A DNA stretch of 64,000 nt from Daucus carota subsp. sativus (taxonomy: Eukaryota > Streptophyta > Magnoliopsida > Apiales > Apiaceae), in the NCBI RefSeq assembly GCF_001625215.2, contig NC_030381.2, positions 45,568,689 to 45,632,688 of the forward strand. Direction: 5' to 3'. The notes beneath the pieces are model-generated. The model ran no database searches, had not been told where the DNA came from, and worked only from the letters and a program-made list of their open reading frames with translations. Position numbers and translations under genes: made by a program. Positions 1-12,263 of this stretch are shown in pieces. How positions within the stretch are numbered: position 1 is the stretch's first letter; every line of letters begins with the position of its first letter.

Positions 1-1148
1 AGCCTGATATAAATTGTTAGTCATTGTGCCTTTTGAGAGTACGAAGAAGTAGCATTTCTCGACATTTGCCAGTACATTGACGAGAGAGTTGACAAATTAA
101 TTATGCATCTCATCACTCTCTTCATTAGCGACCTAACATGTGTTATAGTTGGGTATTCAACTTCATAAATCAGATAATATTCAATTTCCTGGTATACAAA
201 TTTACCTACCTTCTGTTTTGACATTCATTATGTACTGTTTCATCTACTATACTCTTTCACACTATATACACTAGGACATCATTCAAGAAGTTACACAGAG
301 ACTGACGAAACCTATCACTGAGAAAGGTCAATGAAATGAATTAACCCTTTAATGAGATGTTTTAAAACAAAACAAACCAGTCATGTTCGAATTTTAATGG
401 TACTCAGTCGAATTCAAGACCAAAAATACCGACATTGGACTTCAACGTTGTCGGATGGTTTTCATCTGCAAGTCATAAGTTCGTCATTTTTGGTTGTGGG
501 AGCTTCCCTGACAGTATACGAAATTTTAGTTCCTAGTTCCTCTCGCAGAAAACGAGTCTGCATGTCATATAGATTTCGTATAATAAGAGAAGTGGATAGA
601 GAATAAAAGATCAGGTAGAAATCACCTAAGAAAGGATCAGGTTCATACATTATCAAGGGCTGGTAGCGCATTTTATCCGATTATTAGACTAATAAGATCA
701 AAATTTTAATTCATCAGATTTGTATTATGTAAAGAATTAGAAGCTTTAAGAATAGCCTGTTATCTGTTATGTTGGGTGACGACGTTTTGCAAAATTTAGT
801 TTCTAATTATGCTGAGTCAACTTCCAGGCTACGTGCAGCTAGTCGTTTGTGCTAAATGAAAATTAATATAAAGATTGAAAGCCTAACAAAACTAAAAGAA
901 GGAAGCTTCTTCTGAATATCCTGTATAAATCCAAATTGTTGGTTGTTAGGCCTATAATTCACACGATTTCATCAATGGAATGGCATTGTTGACATTGACA
1001 AACTATTATAACTGACTTGCCTAAATTTAACTTTAACTTCGGGTTTTCTTACTAGAACTGATCATAAGTTCGATTTCATAGTTAATTTCAGTGCAGCTGA
1101 ACACTTGAGAATTAGTCTTAGTCGAAGCTAAAAATTAACAGAAAAAAA
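1..1148. other. Intergenic DNA upstream of beta-propeller gene A
   Basis: AT-rich sequence with no supportable gene. Open frames here are short and resemble no family I know. The last few hundred bases presumably contain the promoter and 5' leader of the gene starting at 1149. I could not pick a convincing TATA box. Confidence 0.5.
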
Positions 1149-3921
1149 ATGGGAGAGAAGAGAGGTAGCATCGCGTTCTTCACAACCTATCGCCCACCCG
1201 TGGCTCTGGACATCTACTCCTGTCCATTGCGGCCCAAGTCACCAAGCGAGGAACTTAAAATGACAGATGGAAAATCCTACAACTACGACGGCCATTACAT
1301 TCCACCCGCAGCTCTGAAATTTATTATCAACCGTCCTGAATTGATTCCCGAAGGAATCAAGGATGCTGATGTTGAGAGCGGCAATGTTTCAGGAATGGTT
1401 TTCGTGTCTGAACGAGACGACCTGGAAACACTGCAAATTGCTATTCAGACAAAATCGTCATCTCATACTGATACAGTCTCTACCAAAGTTTTCAGTGTCG
1501 AGGATGTTTATCCTCGATCTGATGGTGTGCGCATGGAGGATAGCCCTTGCATTGCCGGAGTTAAACAAGATACTCTTGTCTATATCTCCACGAAGGAACC
1601 AGCTCCCAGACGCCGTCAGCCCTGGACTGCTGTTTACAAAACTAATCTCAAGACCGGGAAAACCGACCGCCTCACTCCATCATGTAAGAATAAACTAATT
1701 ATGTATACTAATTCTCTTCCATTATTTTCAGTTTGTGCTATAGGTCTAGTGTTACATGTACATAGTTCGATTGTTGCTTTGGTCATATTCAGTGAGAATC
1801 AAACAAGTACTTCTCAAAAAAAAGTGTTATCCAGGTTCCAAATTATCAGTTATGTGATAGAAGTAGTTGATTAAGGTATTTTTGTCATAAAAAAGAAATT
1901 ATCCGAATGGGTAAAGGTTTAAATCTGTTTTAACTCATTAATCTGCAGTGCAAGCTGATCTAAGCCCGTCAGTGTCGCCGTCTGGAAAGAGGATAGCAGT
2001 GGCATCGTATCAGAGGAAGGCCGGTTGGGCTGGAGAAATCCAAGATTTGCAAACCTCAATTTTTGTGATGAATGTAGAGAAGCCATTCAACCGCAGATTG
2101 GTTGTGGAGAATGGCGGCTGGCCGACTTGGGGAAGTGAAGGTGTCTTATTTTTCCACCGCAAGGTTGATAAATTTTGGGCAGTTTTCCGTGTTGAATTCA
2201 CTGACACTTTCGTTTCAGAACCCACTCGTATAACCCCAGATAAATCAAATGCCGTGACCCCTGTAGCCATTGATGCCACCACTGTGGCAGTGGCCACTAT
2301 TCGTAAATTAGCAGATTTTGGTATCGGCCGCAAGAAAGAACACTATCGTCACATTGTAGTGTTTGATTCAGTTATTAAGAAACCGATCATGAATGTCACT
2401 CAAGTAACAAAACCTCTGGCTGACCATTTCAACCCCTTTGTGATAATGGATGTTGGGACCAACACGAAGCGCATTGGATATCATCGTGTCAACACTGACC
2501 TTATTAAGGTAACTGATTTCACTTTCAAGTTACTTAATTTTACAAGCCACTTGTAATATGGTATAAGAATATAATTTACTTTGATCTTGCTAATAGGTTG
2601 GAGAAAATATAGAAAGACAGTTCTGTAAGATCAAGTCTCCGGTTCCAGATATAGGACTGTTTAGGTTGTCTGGAGCATTTCCAACGTTTTCTAGTGATGG
2701 CAAGAAGGTTGCATTTGTTGACAATGAGTTCAAGTCTGTCTGGATAGCTGATAGCACAGGCTTGAAGATGGTTTTCGAGGTATAACTCATAGAAGTCCAC
2801 ATATATAGTATGATCATAAGTAGTTATACTTGACATTGATTTAGTTTTAAGATCAATCTATCTGTATGTTAACATAGACGGAAGGCCCCAACAGGATCTT
2901 CTCCCCCGTATGGAACCAAAATCCAGGTAAGGATATCCTGTACGTGTGTATGGGGCCGTCTTTTGCAGCTGACAAACCAGTGGATATAGCTCTAATCCCA
3001 AATGCTTCGGAAGGAAGACAACATGTTCAACAGCTCACAGATGGTTTCAATAATGCCTTCCCTTCTACTAATCCTGAGGGTACCACTCTACTTGTTCTTT
3101 CCGTTTCCTTAACTATATTATTGGATTTTGCTTGCGTCCATCTTGATATATGAAATAAATGCACAGTATTTATGTGGATGGACGGATTGTAAATGGTTTC
3201 AGGTACAAAATTAGTTTTTCGATCTACAAGAGATCACCCCGAGGACCCTGAAGCTAAGGTCAAGGACGGATTCAAGAATTTATACATAATGGAGGATGCA
3301 GAAGAAGGTGATTTTGGCGAAGGCAGGATAACAAGGCTCACCGAAGGAGATTGGGTCGACACACACTGCCAATGGTCTCCGAGTGGAGAGTGGATCCTAT
3401 TTTCCTCCAGTCGTGACAAGCCCACGGGTGCACCCCGAAAGGACAATGATCTTGATGCAGGATTTTTTGCACTATACCTTGTGAGCCCAAAGCATCCGGA
3501 CGTGATTGTAAGAGTTTTCGGAAGTGGAGATGATCTCTCGGGGCATGTAAACCATCCATTCTTCAGTCCAGATGGAAGGACTATAGTTGTTACAGCAGAC
3601 CTTGCTGGTGTATCTGTTGATCCCATCTCTTTGCCTCTGGTGGAGCAGTCAGGCAGGGCTTATGGAGATATTTTTAGCGTGGAAATCGACAAGGACGACA
3701 TTAAAAAGAACGAGAATGTGAAGGAATTTAAACGAATCACCCATAGTAGATATGAAAATGCTCTTGCTTCTTGGACCATGTTTTCATCAGACGACCCAAA
3801 TTCAGCATGGAATCTACAGTTTAAGGGAGAATACGCTCCATCATGCCCTTACGCACCTCCTAACGGAGCTGAAAGTTGGCATATGAGTGGCCATATCTGC
3901 ATCGCACAACGCAAATGTTAA
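1149..3921 (+). CDS. DPP6-N-terminal/TolB-like WD40-type beta-propeller protein, copy A
   Basis: Five exons predicted by hand: 1149-1683, 1949-2508, 2597-2779, 2878-3079, 3203-3921. Together they make 2,199 nt (732 residues) and every junction is GT-AG and keeps frame. Short PD40-type blade motifs recur: SPSGKRIAV at the start of exon 2, FSSDGKKVAF in exon 3, SPSGEWILF near residue 552 and SPDGRTIVV near 615. That pattern is typical of TolB and DPP6-N-like propellers. No signal peptide or membrane segment is visible at the N-terminus (MGEKRGSIAFFTTYRP). Arabidopsis has closely similar uncharacterised genes (around At1g21670/At1g21680, from memory). There is no protease domain, so catalysis is not implied; a binding or scaffold role is inference. 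The start ATG follows an A-rich leader and its context matches copy B at 32640, which has the same intron positions and phases. Confidence 0.88.
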
Positions 3922-4366
3922 TTAGATTCGTAACTTTCTCAGTTGGGTTTTAACGTATGAGCGCAGTTGAAGCAATGATGAAGGAGAAATAGAGCAGTTC
4001 CAGACCATTGTTTGGTCGTTTTAAATTGGAGAGTAAATGTTTTACTCTTGGAAGTAACACTAAAATTAGAGCTTAGTGAAGAAATCGAAATCAAAGTAAT
4101 TGTAACGTACCAATACTAGCTGAACAATTTGAACCAGAATCAACAAACTGTAATAGAGAAATCGAAGAATTCAACTACAGTAATGATCGGTTCCTGTTTC
4201 GAACTCAGAAAATAATTTATTCATATTTCCTAGTGTTCTGTTTGTTATAACGATGTTTGATTATGAGATTTGTTCCAAAGTAGCTGACATTTTACATGTA
4301 TTGCAAACCAATAATTTATCATATGATCGATTATTTACTTCATATATATAAAGACATACATCTTTA
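3922..4366. other. Intergenic, 3' flank of beta-propeller gene A
   Basis: AT-rich spacer between convergent genes. It should hold the 3' UTR and poly(A) region of the upstream gene. I see no coding potential or repeat. Confidence 0.4.
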
Positions 4367-4899
4367 CTAATGCTCGTCTGTCATTGCAAGAATCTCTACG
4401 AAGCAGCCTGGAACAAATAAACAGCCCGCATAACTTGAGCCTGTGCCTGAATCTTTCGCCCTAGAAGCTCTTTTTCCTTTTTTTTCCTTTATAGAGATCA
4501 GCTTAGTAAAATCGGGTGTAGGAGGAACACAATTTAGTCGTTCGGGAATCATCAAATTATCACAATCATCTATATAAATACCTTTGAGACAAGACATTGC
4601 TTCGTCCTCAACGTGCCACTCTTTCATATCAGGATGCCCTATTAGTTTCAAAAACTGAAGACATGGAAACGTATTATTACTGCAGACCATTTTCTCCCCT
4701 GTGTACATCCCCTCGCCTAAGTCAAGGGCAGTAAGATTTGACAAACTTGCCAAAGTGGGCATCGGGTCTTGTGTGAGCTTGGTCTCTGATAGTGATAAAT
4801 TTGTGACAGACTCCGGTAAAAATCTCAACTCTGTGGATCTTTTATCAGACCTGCCAAGCAGAGACTCTGGAGATTTTCGCAATATGAAAGTGGTCTAAT
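4367..4899 (-). pseudogene. NLR relic: C-terminal LRR fragment
   Basis: The minus strand encodes only the last part of an LRR region, closely matching the C-termini of the NLRs at 5653 and 24960 (shared runs include LRFLPESVTNLSLS, TQDPMPTLA and CVPPTPDFT). Against those two copies it lacks one base near 4832 (ctctgtggatc here, ctctgatggatc in both others), which shifts the frame just upstream of the LRFLPES run. At about 4900 the similarity jumps from LRR sequence to the linker sequence that lies near 7108 in NLR1, so roughly 1 kb of LRR has been deleted. No NB-ARC or coiled-coil region remains. This is a truncated, deleted and frameshifted third copy in the cluster. Confidence 0.85.
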
Positions 4900-5652
4900 A
4901 TGATAGTGAATAAACTTTAGATCATTTTCCAATCCTGACATCTTCAATTATCGATCAACTTCAGATAATGATGAATCAGCGAGTCCTGATCATTTTCCAG
5001 ATCCTGACAAGTGCATGTAGAATACTGATAACGTCATTAAGCCAGGTCCTGATCAACTTCCTCAAATCCTGATTATCATTGAATCAGTATTTGTAAGAGG
5101 TATATGCATTTAGTATAATACAGTGTAAATGAGGAAATACCAATATTTTCCTCAAGAATATTTATTTATTACAGTTTGGTATGTACTATCTTTAAATCCG
5201 TTAGTCATTTTAACGTCCAACCACTAAAATATCGTTTGAAATGAAAGAATAGTCATCGATATGTAAAATGAGAAATGTGGCCACTTTTTTATTAAACAGA
5301 CGTAAGTATGGCCAACGAAATGCAATTAGCTCTATTATTTATCATCTTGATTCTCTGTAGCGAGTTGATGATACTACTATATAAAAAAAAAAAATAGCGA
5401 AAGTAAGCAAGTTAGATTAAAGTATCAATGCAAAAAGAGAGAGAAAGTAAACAAATTAGATTAAAGTATCAATGCTGAGAGCATCTCGCTTGTCACTCAT
5501 TATCTATAAGTACACACTCCCAAATATTGAGAGTTAAAAAGGGCATTTAGCCTCTTATGAAATATAAGTGAATTTTTAGAACACAAAACATATAATGTTT
5601 ACTAATGCTTCTCTGTCATCGCAAGACTAACTCGAAAACACGGTCTAATAGA
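4900..5652. other. Intergenic, with degenerate NLR remnants and short direct repeats
   Basis: About 4900-4930 resembles the NB-LRR linker of the neighbouring NLRs, after which similarity fades into a degenerate stretch with repeated gatcattttccagatcctgac-like words. At 5400-5480 a unit of about 45 bp ending in agattaaagtatcaatgc occurs twice. No gene is visible. Confidence 0.5.
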
Positions 5653-8600
5653 TCATTGTATCGAGTAAATGACTTCTCCGGTGGGAGAACGCATCAAATA
5701 TCCCTCGAGCAGCTCTCGAGCATGTTGAGCCACAATCTCTCTTTTCTTCTTTTCGTAGATCAGCTCAGTGAAATCGGGTGTAGGAGGAACACAATTTAGT
5801 CGTTCGGGAATCATCATATTATCACAATCATCTATATAAAGACCTCTGAGAGAAGGCATAGCTCCATCTTCGACATGCCACTCTTTCAGATTAGGATGCC
5901 CTACTAGTTTCAAAAATTGAAGACATGGAAATGTATTATCACTGCAGACCATTTTCTCCCCTGTGTACGTCCCCTCGCCTAAGTCAAGGGCGGTAATATT
6001 TGACAAACTTGCCAAAGTGGGCATCGGGTCTTGTGTGAACTTGGTCTTTGATAATGATAAATTTGTGACAGACTCCGGTAAAAATCTCAACTCTGATGGA
6101 TCTTTTATTGGACCTGACAAGCAGACACTCTGTAGATTTTCGCAATATGACAGCGGTCTAATTGATGGAATCATTAAATAGTGAGAAAAGTAGAAATTGA
6201 AAGTTTCTAGACTTGTTAACTTGGCTATGGACTCCCAACTGTAAGCAGTTCCTTCTTCCGATACTTCTTCCCCTTCTACTGATGTTATAGACAGAGCACG
6301 GAGGTCCAACAAATTGACGGTATCAATCTGGATCCAATCCGAATATTTTATAGTATCTACAGTCTGGAGCTTTGTTTGGTTGCTTTGAATCTTGAAACCC
6401 CCTTTATGAAATCTTATATGTCTCAAATCTTCTAGCTCACAAATTTCTCTAGGAAATTTGTACCTAGAAAAGTCTGCACCCCACAAAGTTTGTAGCTTTT
6501 TCAGCTTTTTTATACTTGCTGGAATTGCTACAGGTTCTTCGTGGTAGAACCCACCGCCCATCAAGCCCAAGAACATTAGGCGAACTAAGAGCATCTCCAA
6601 GAGCCTCCTTGTTGGCTCCTAAATATAATATAAAAAATGTGGCTCTTAGCAATTTAGGATAAAGTTAAGAGTGTAAACTCCAACAATACACTCTACATCC
6701 CTTCTCTATTTCATATTTTATTCATATATTGGGCTCCACTATAACAAAAGAGATGGAAAGATAGAGGTGAATTGGATGGAAGGATTTTTTTATCGTGAAA
6801 AAATAAGTTAGGAGCAATGTAGTAGCTCTTAACTTTGAGGAGAGAGGAGAGAGAAACAAGAGGCTCTTAGTGATTTAAGAGCCACTTAAGAGTCTCTTGG
6901 AGCAGCAATTTTCTTCTCCCTCCTCAAATCTCAAGTTAGGAGCCTAAATGAAGAGGCTCTTGGAGATGCTCTAAATCCCCTATATTTTCTGGAATCCTTT
7001 CTGAATGTTCTACACCGGCCAAGTCAAGCACAATGAGATTCTCAAATCTGGTGTAAATCAACTTCACTTCTTCTATTGTAAGTTCTTCACTTTCGTTCAT
7101 TACTGATAGTGAACAAACCTTTAGATCATCAGAACAAGACCCGGGTAGTTCTAAATAATCACCGGTTCCATTGTAAATTGCCTGCCTTCTGTGTCCACGA
7201 ATGGGATTTGGATGCTTTTTACTAGAGTCAAAAACTCCCAAAAACTTGTCCGCAGAGGCCTTTTGTATAGCAAGATCACGTACAACATCATGTACCTGGC
7301 ACTTGGCAACTTGTCCATCAAATTTAAATGTTGCTATGAGAATCATATTGCGATTAATTAATTCATTCACATATTCCTCAGCCACATCCTCCATCACCAG
7401 CCCATCTCCTTTGTCAGTTATGAATTCCTCTGCAATCCATAACAGTTTTAACTTTTCAACACCAAAAGTATAGTCTTCTGGGAACCTTGCAAGGTACAAA
7501 AAACAATCTCTCATCTGTGGAGACAACTCATTGTAGCTCAAGCTTAGTATCTCATCAATCTCCGCTGACTCGCCCTTCAACTGTCTCCAAAGATCATTCT
7601 TCACCTTTGACCAATCCTGGTAGCTCTTCTTGTGGAATAACAGCCCACCAAGTGCCACGATTGCCAGTGGTAAACCTCGACATCTACTCACCATTTCCCT
7701 TCCTAATTTGTCCAGATTTGGTGTTTGTTTCGCCGTCTTGCATAACAACTGCCAGCTCTCTTCTTCATTCAGAAAACGGAGTTTGTGGACAACACATCTG
7801 TCATCTACTCTCTCAGCAACTTTCTTATATCGCGTGGTTATAATAACACCACTGCCGTCCCTTTTGTCCGGAAACGCACTTTTAATCTTTTTCCAGACTT
7901 TGATATCCCATATATCATCAATCACGGCCAAAAACCCATCTCTCTCTTGCAGCAAATTTAGCAGGTGCTGCAACAAGTCTGCTTCATCCATTTTATCCAA
8001 ATAAGCCAATTCACCGTCCAGTTTCTGCTTCATGAAAGACTTTATTATCTTCCTCAGAACATCTTCAGTTTTATAATCCTCCGAAACACAAACCCAAGCA
8101 CGACTCTTAAGATGGCTCAACTCACTACTGTGATACAATTTACCGGCAAGTGTGGTCTTGCCCAAACCCCCCATTCCATGAATGGAAACATACTTCAGCG
8201 CAGGATCCTCAGTAAGTTCAGCCAACAAAATCCGAACATCATCCTCAAAACCAACCACATCAACCTTGTTTTCAACAGCAGTTGCTCTCAGCAAAGCTCT
8301 CTTTCTTTGTTGCACATTCGCAGTGTCTAAGATATTCCCAATACCATACTCTGCTCGCCTGTTCTTGATCTCATTCACTCTTCCCTTGACCGACTCGATC
8401 TCCTTGCCGATATCATAAAGCTCTACTTCTTTCGTGCATATGCAAATAGAGCTCCGCAGACAATCCAGAACACCTTGCCTAGGAGCTGAATGCTTCTTTT
8501 GGTGGTCGCTAAACCTCTCCAGGATGATCACAGCCTCCTGCGCAACTTCATTGACGTTATTTATCCAGATGCGGATCAGTTCCTCGTGTTGCCTTGATTC

Positions 8601-8744
8601 TGCATATCTTGCGGAAGATTGGAGGTAGACTAATTCATCTTTTAGCCAGTGCACACCATCTTTTACTCCTATCCTGATGTTGATTTCTTGGGTAAGAAAA
8701 TCACTAAGCTTTTCAATTGCCGTGGATACAATTGCATCAACCAT
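5653..8744 (-). pseudogene. CC-NB-ARC-LRR resistance gene (NLR1) split by a MITE
   Basis: The minus-strand gene starts with MVDAIVSTAIEKL at 8744. It has an Rx-type coiled coil, P-loop GMGGLGKTT, kinase-2 FLAVIDDIWD, GLPLAIVALGG, RNBS-D CFLYLARFPEDY and an MHD-like VHDVVRD motif, then enters the LRR linker. At 6589-6971 a 383-bp MITE flanked by a TAA duplication interrupts the frame just after NIGDL. The paralogue at 24960 is continuous at this exact point. The insertion plus duplication adds 386 bp (not a multiple of 3), so translation ends at 6936 and gives a 602-residue CC-NB-ARC protein without LRRs. The LRR half continues in frame at 5653-6588 and ends with its own stop. If transcribed, the gene would make a truncated NLR. 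It is either a pseudogene or a naturally LRR-less CC-NB protein; expression is unknown. Confidence 0.9.
6589..6971. mobile_element. PIF/Harbinger-like MITE inside NLR1
   Basis: A 383-bp non-autonomous element with terminal inverted repeats GAGCATCTCCAAGAG...CTCTTGGAGATGCTC. It is flanked by TAA at 6586-6588 and 6972-6974. The 3-bp TAA/TTA target duplication is the hallmark of PIF/Harbinger elements. No transposase frame is present. A second copy in opposite orientation lies at 31208-31589. The empty site is visible in the paralogous NLR near 25910 (gcgaactaaatcccc). Confidence 0.93.
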
Positions 8745-9023
8745 TCTTGGATCTGAGGGTATTTGCTAGAAAAATCAACACACCTCGTCTTTCAATTCAA
8801 AGAAATTATACAGGTATTACAAGTACAATTGTTATTTTTTTTTCTCTTTTTCAAGCGAGGTTCGTTTTGGTCAACTGAAGGCTTCACATCTGGAATCTCT
8901 TCTGACAACAGGATACTCCCTCCATCCCGCGTTTATGTACAACTCTAGTAAAATATAGTTTTATAATGTATTTTTAATTTTTTTTTTCTTAATAAAAATT
9001 TAAATTTCAAATTTTTTTTCAGG

Positions 9024-9075
<52 letters not shown>

Positions 9076-9741
9076 GTAAGTATATTTTATAAGAGTGCGT
9101 GTCAAAAGATTACTTAAAGAATCTGGTTATTTATGTGCCCTCCATCCCCATATAGTTGACATTGGGGCCGGCATACGTCACAAACTTTAAAGTTCCTGTA
9201 AAATTTATATAATTATGTAATTTATTTTTAAAATTTTATATGTTTTATTTTTATTCCAAAAAAAACTAAAAATAAGTAACGGAAGTATGTTTTATAGGAG
9301 CATTAAATTATGTGTCGACCAGTTAAAAATAAACATATAGAATTAAAGTAGGAGGTGACGTAACCGGTGTTACGGAAATCCTTTGTTTAATTTAATCAAT
9401 TAATTTTAATAATAAGATTCATCATTTTGAACTTTGAAATCTGATTAATTCTTATATGTTTTTCTTAATCAAATTATATATAATAATTTTATAAAATTAA
9501 AATCTTATATTACTTTATTTGTGAACAATTAAAAAATTTGTGATATAATACATATATATTTGTTAACAAAAAGTTAATATAATAATAACTAAATATTAAA
9601 TAATATTAAGTATTAACTAATATTAATATTACACTACATCTGATTTCATTCATATTAATTCTTGTGATTAATCTCTGATTTTCAATTAATCATGAATCGA
9701 AAATTCAAATGATTTTCAATTTGTGTAACATTGGATGAAAC
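8745..9741. other. NLR1 upstream region and AT-rich intergenic DNA with Stowaway-like end fragments
   Basis: The first ~170 bases should contain the NLR1 promoter and leader. At 8916 a CTCCCTCCATCCC terminus follows TA, and a related ccctccatcccc word occurs near 9139. Both look like single ends of Stowaway MITEs, but no matching opposite ends are visible, so these are fragments at best. A (TA)n run occupies about 9029-9073. No gene is seen. Confidence 0.45.
9029..9073. repeat. (TA)n microsatellite
   Basis: Uninterrupted TA dinucleotide run of about 45 bases, directly visible. Confidence 0.95.
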
Positions 9742-10368
9742 CAGTGTTCTAAAAGTCGGCGATTAATCGGGATTAATCGCCGATTAATCGCTGTTCGGTC
9801 GGCCACCGTCTCGATTAAGCGTTAATCGGTGAAAAAATCGTTTTTTCTGAAAATCAGGATTAATCGGTCAAAAGTCGGGATTAATCGGAAAAAGTCGGTC
9901 AAAAATCGGTGAATTTAAAAAAATTAAAAATAAAAAGTAAAAAAATCTTAAAATTCTAAAATTTAATTTTAAATAAAACAAAAGGCACGGAAATGACAAA
10001 ACACATAAATTAAAGTTGTTTTATTACCTTTTACTCTTTCAATATTAACTTTAAACTCTAATTACATAAATTTGCAATATCTTCCCTCGCAGATTCAATC
10101 AAATTCAAATTTATACATGAGATGACTGGACTTGTATATGCATATAAAGGCATGTTTTGTGTTATAAAAAATCATTAATCTTTTGATTTTATATGACTAT
10201 AAATTTATACTATATATAATTATATTAATATATATTATTTAAAAAATAATATTAAATTGATTACGATTAATGATCCGATTAATCACTCCGATTAATCTCC
10301 GATTATCCGATTAATCGCTAGACGGTGCTTTCACCGACTAAGTCCGATTCCCGCTTTTTACAACACTG
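9742..10368. mobile_element. hAT-like MITE (627 bp)
   Basis: The element begins CAGTGTTCTAAAAGTCGG and ends CCGCTTTTTACAACACTG. It is flanked by a perfect 8-bp duplication GATGAAAC at 9734-9741 and 10369-10376, the length expected of the hAT superfamily. Inside both ends, words of the gattaatcgg type recur many times, in forward form on the left and degenerate on the right. No transposase frame is present. Confidence 0.88.
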
Positions 10369-11930
10369 GATGAAACACATAAATAAGTTGGACTCACTTT
10401 AGGAATAGGTGTTTAAAAAAATTACTTCATTATTATCTTTTCTCTTATATTTTAAATCAGAATTATTTTAGTATATAACTGTTTAGATTTAAAATTTAAC
10501 AATAATAATTTTCTTGTTATATAATATATAAATGAATTTTATATAGTGGTCGTAATGTTAATTATCTAATAATCTATAATATCTATAACAAGCTGTATGG
10601 TATGATTTGGTTATATTTTTTTATGTCACGTTTTTGGTATCAACTCTAATTTACCTTTACTTAATAAGAAAAAGAAAAAAAATCAATATTAGAAAACTCT
10701 CCTTAAAAAAATTAATTATAAATATATGTATAACTTATGAAGACAAACTGAAAATCGAATAAAGAAATTTATATGTGTGTGTCACCTTAACACTAATATT
10801 GTATACTTCAAAACAAACACAGATATATTGTAACTAATAAACACATATTATTCTTTTTATTAATTAAAAAATAAAAAATCTGAAAATTTTAATATATAAT
10901 TACTTAAAATATAAAACTATTATCGACAACATATATTAACAATATAAAAAATACTTATAAATATATATATATACTATTTTTACAATCCATTAAAATATAT
11001 AATTATATATTAAAAAGGTTAAATCGTAAAGAAAACATTATCAATTTGTCAATAATATTTTATCAAATGTTAATACATTATCATTTGAAAAAGAATATAA
11101 TTACATTAAAATAAAATTTTGAATATAAAATTTATATCATTTTAAAAATAAATATAAACGATGAAAGATAGACCATGTCTCTTTTCTCCTAAAAACAAAC
11201 ACCAGCCATGTATCCTACTTCATACAAACACCTATCAACTCCATAAAGAAAACAATATATATTTTTTCTTACAAACGAAGATATAATGAATATGAAAAAT
11301 TTTAAAAATATTAAACCACAAACTCATTACGAAATATTATTATTATAAAAACATATACAAATAAATAATAAAAATATTTATTATTTACTACCGATTTTTG
11401 AAATGAAAACTGTTGTAGAAGTTAAATTTTTAAGAAAACATATAATCAACCGATCAATAAAATTTAATCTAAATTTAATTCATTAATTTCTAAAACATTA
11501 CATGCACTAATAAAATGATGTTAAACTTTAGATTATAAAAAAATAAATTTTAAATTATATACTCCGTGCAAAGTATGAGCGTAAAACTAGTATTCATAAC
11601 TTTCCTAAAAAAAGAAGAAAAACTAGTATCAATAATTTATTAACATTAATAAATAATATCATTGATAATGGTTCAAATTTACATTACCTACTTGATATTT
11701 TTGACCATATAATAAAAATAAGTTTTAATAATGAGATAAAATAATTTCTCCGATCATTATCCATATCTAATCATTATCCATATTTTATAGAAAAAATAAA
11801 GTCTGAATTTGACTATTTGCTTAAAAATCATTTTTAAATTCGATTACTCACGAACTCCATATGAAAGAACTATGATCTGATGGGCTGAGAAATTGGATCC
11901 AGCCGAGTTCTCGGCGAGTTATAAGATTTA
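10369..11930. other. AT-rich intergenic DNA
   Basis: Very AT-rich, with many TATA and poly(A) words and no supportable coding sequence, inverted repeat or recognisable element. It is probably decayed transposon or spacer DNA. Confidence 0.5.
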
Positions 11931-12080
11931 GATCAAGTCCAACGCCGGCACTATTTAGTGTCCTAAGTCATAATATAGGGTATTTAGTGAAAAAAACTTG
12001 ATCTAACAATGTGATGCCCTATATCACTAGGACAACCCATTCAAGCTCTATTTTTGAGACACTCTCTCTCCTTACCCTAT

Positions 12081-12263
12081 CCCATATTTTATAATAAATT
12101 CTTATCAATACTCTTTTCTCTCTCTATTTTATATTATGTTTTAATGATGAAAGTGAACTTTTAATAATCTATTAAACATATAGTGAAAATAAGGCATCCC
12201 ATATTTTATAATAAATTCTTACCAATACTCTCTTTCTCTCTCTATTTTATATTATGTTTTAAT
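12081..12263. repeat. 117-bp tandem duplication inside the outer MITE
   Basis: Unit 1 (12081-12197) begins cccatattttataataaatt and the same sequence restarts at 12198. Unit 2 is intact up to 12263, where the hAT-like element enters, and its second half is found after 21443. Unit 1 thus serves as an internal empty-site control for the insertion. Confidence 0.85.

Noticed and set aside
7201-8628. Plus-strand open frames across the NLR genes (also 26113-27564)
   Set aside because: They are antisense shadows of the NB-ARC coding region; their apparent conservation follows from the minus-strand gene.
8916-9160. Complete Stowaway element between the two ctccatccc words
   Set aside because: Both words are in the same orientation and no inverted partner with TA is visible, so only end fragments can be claimed.
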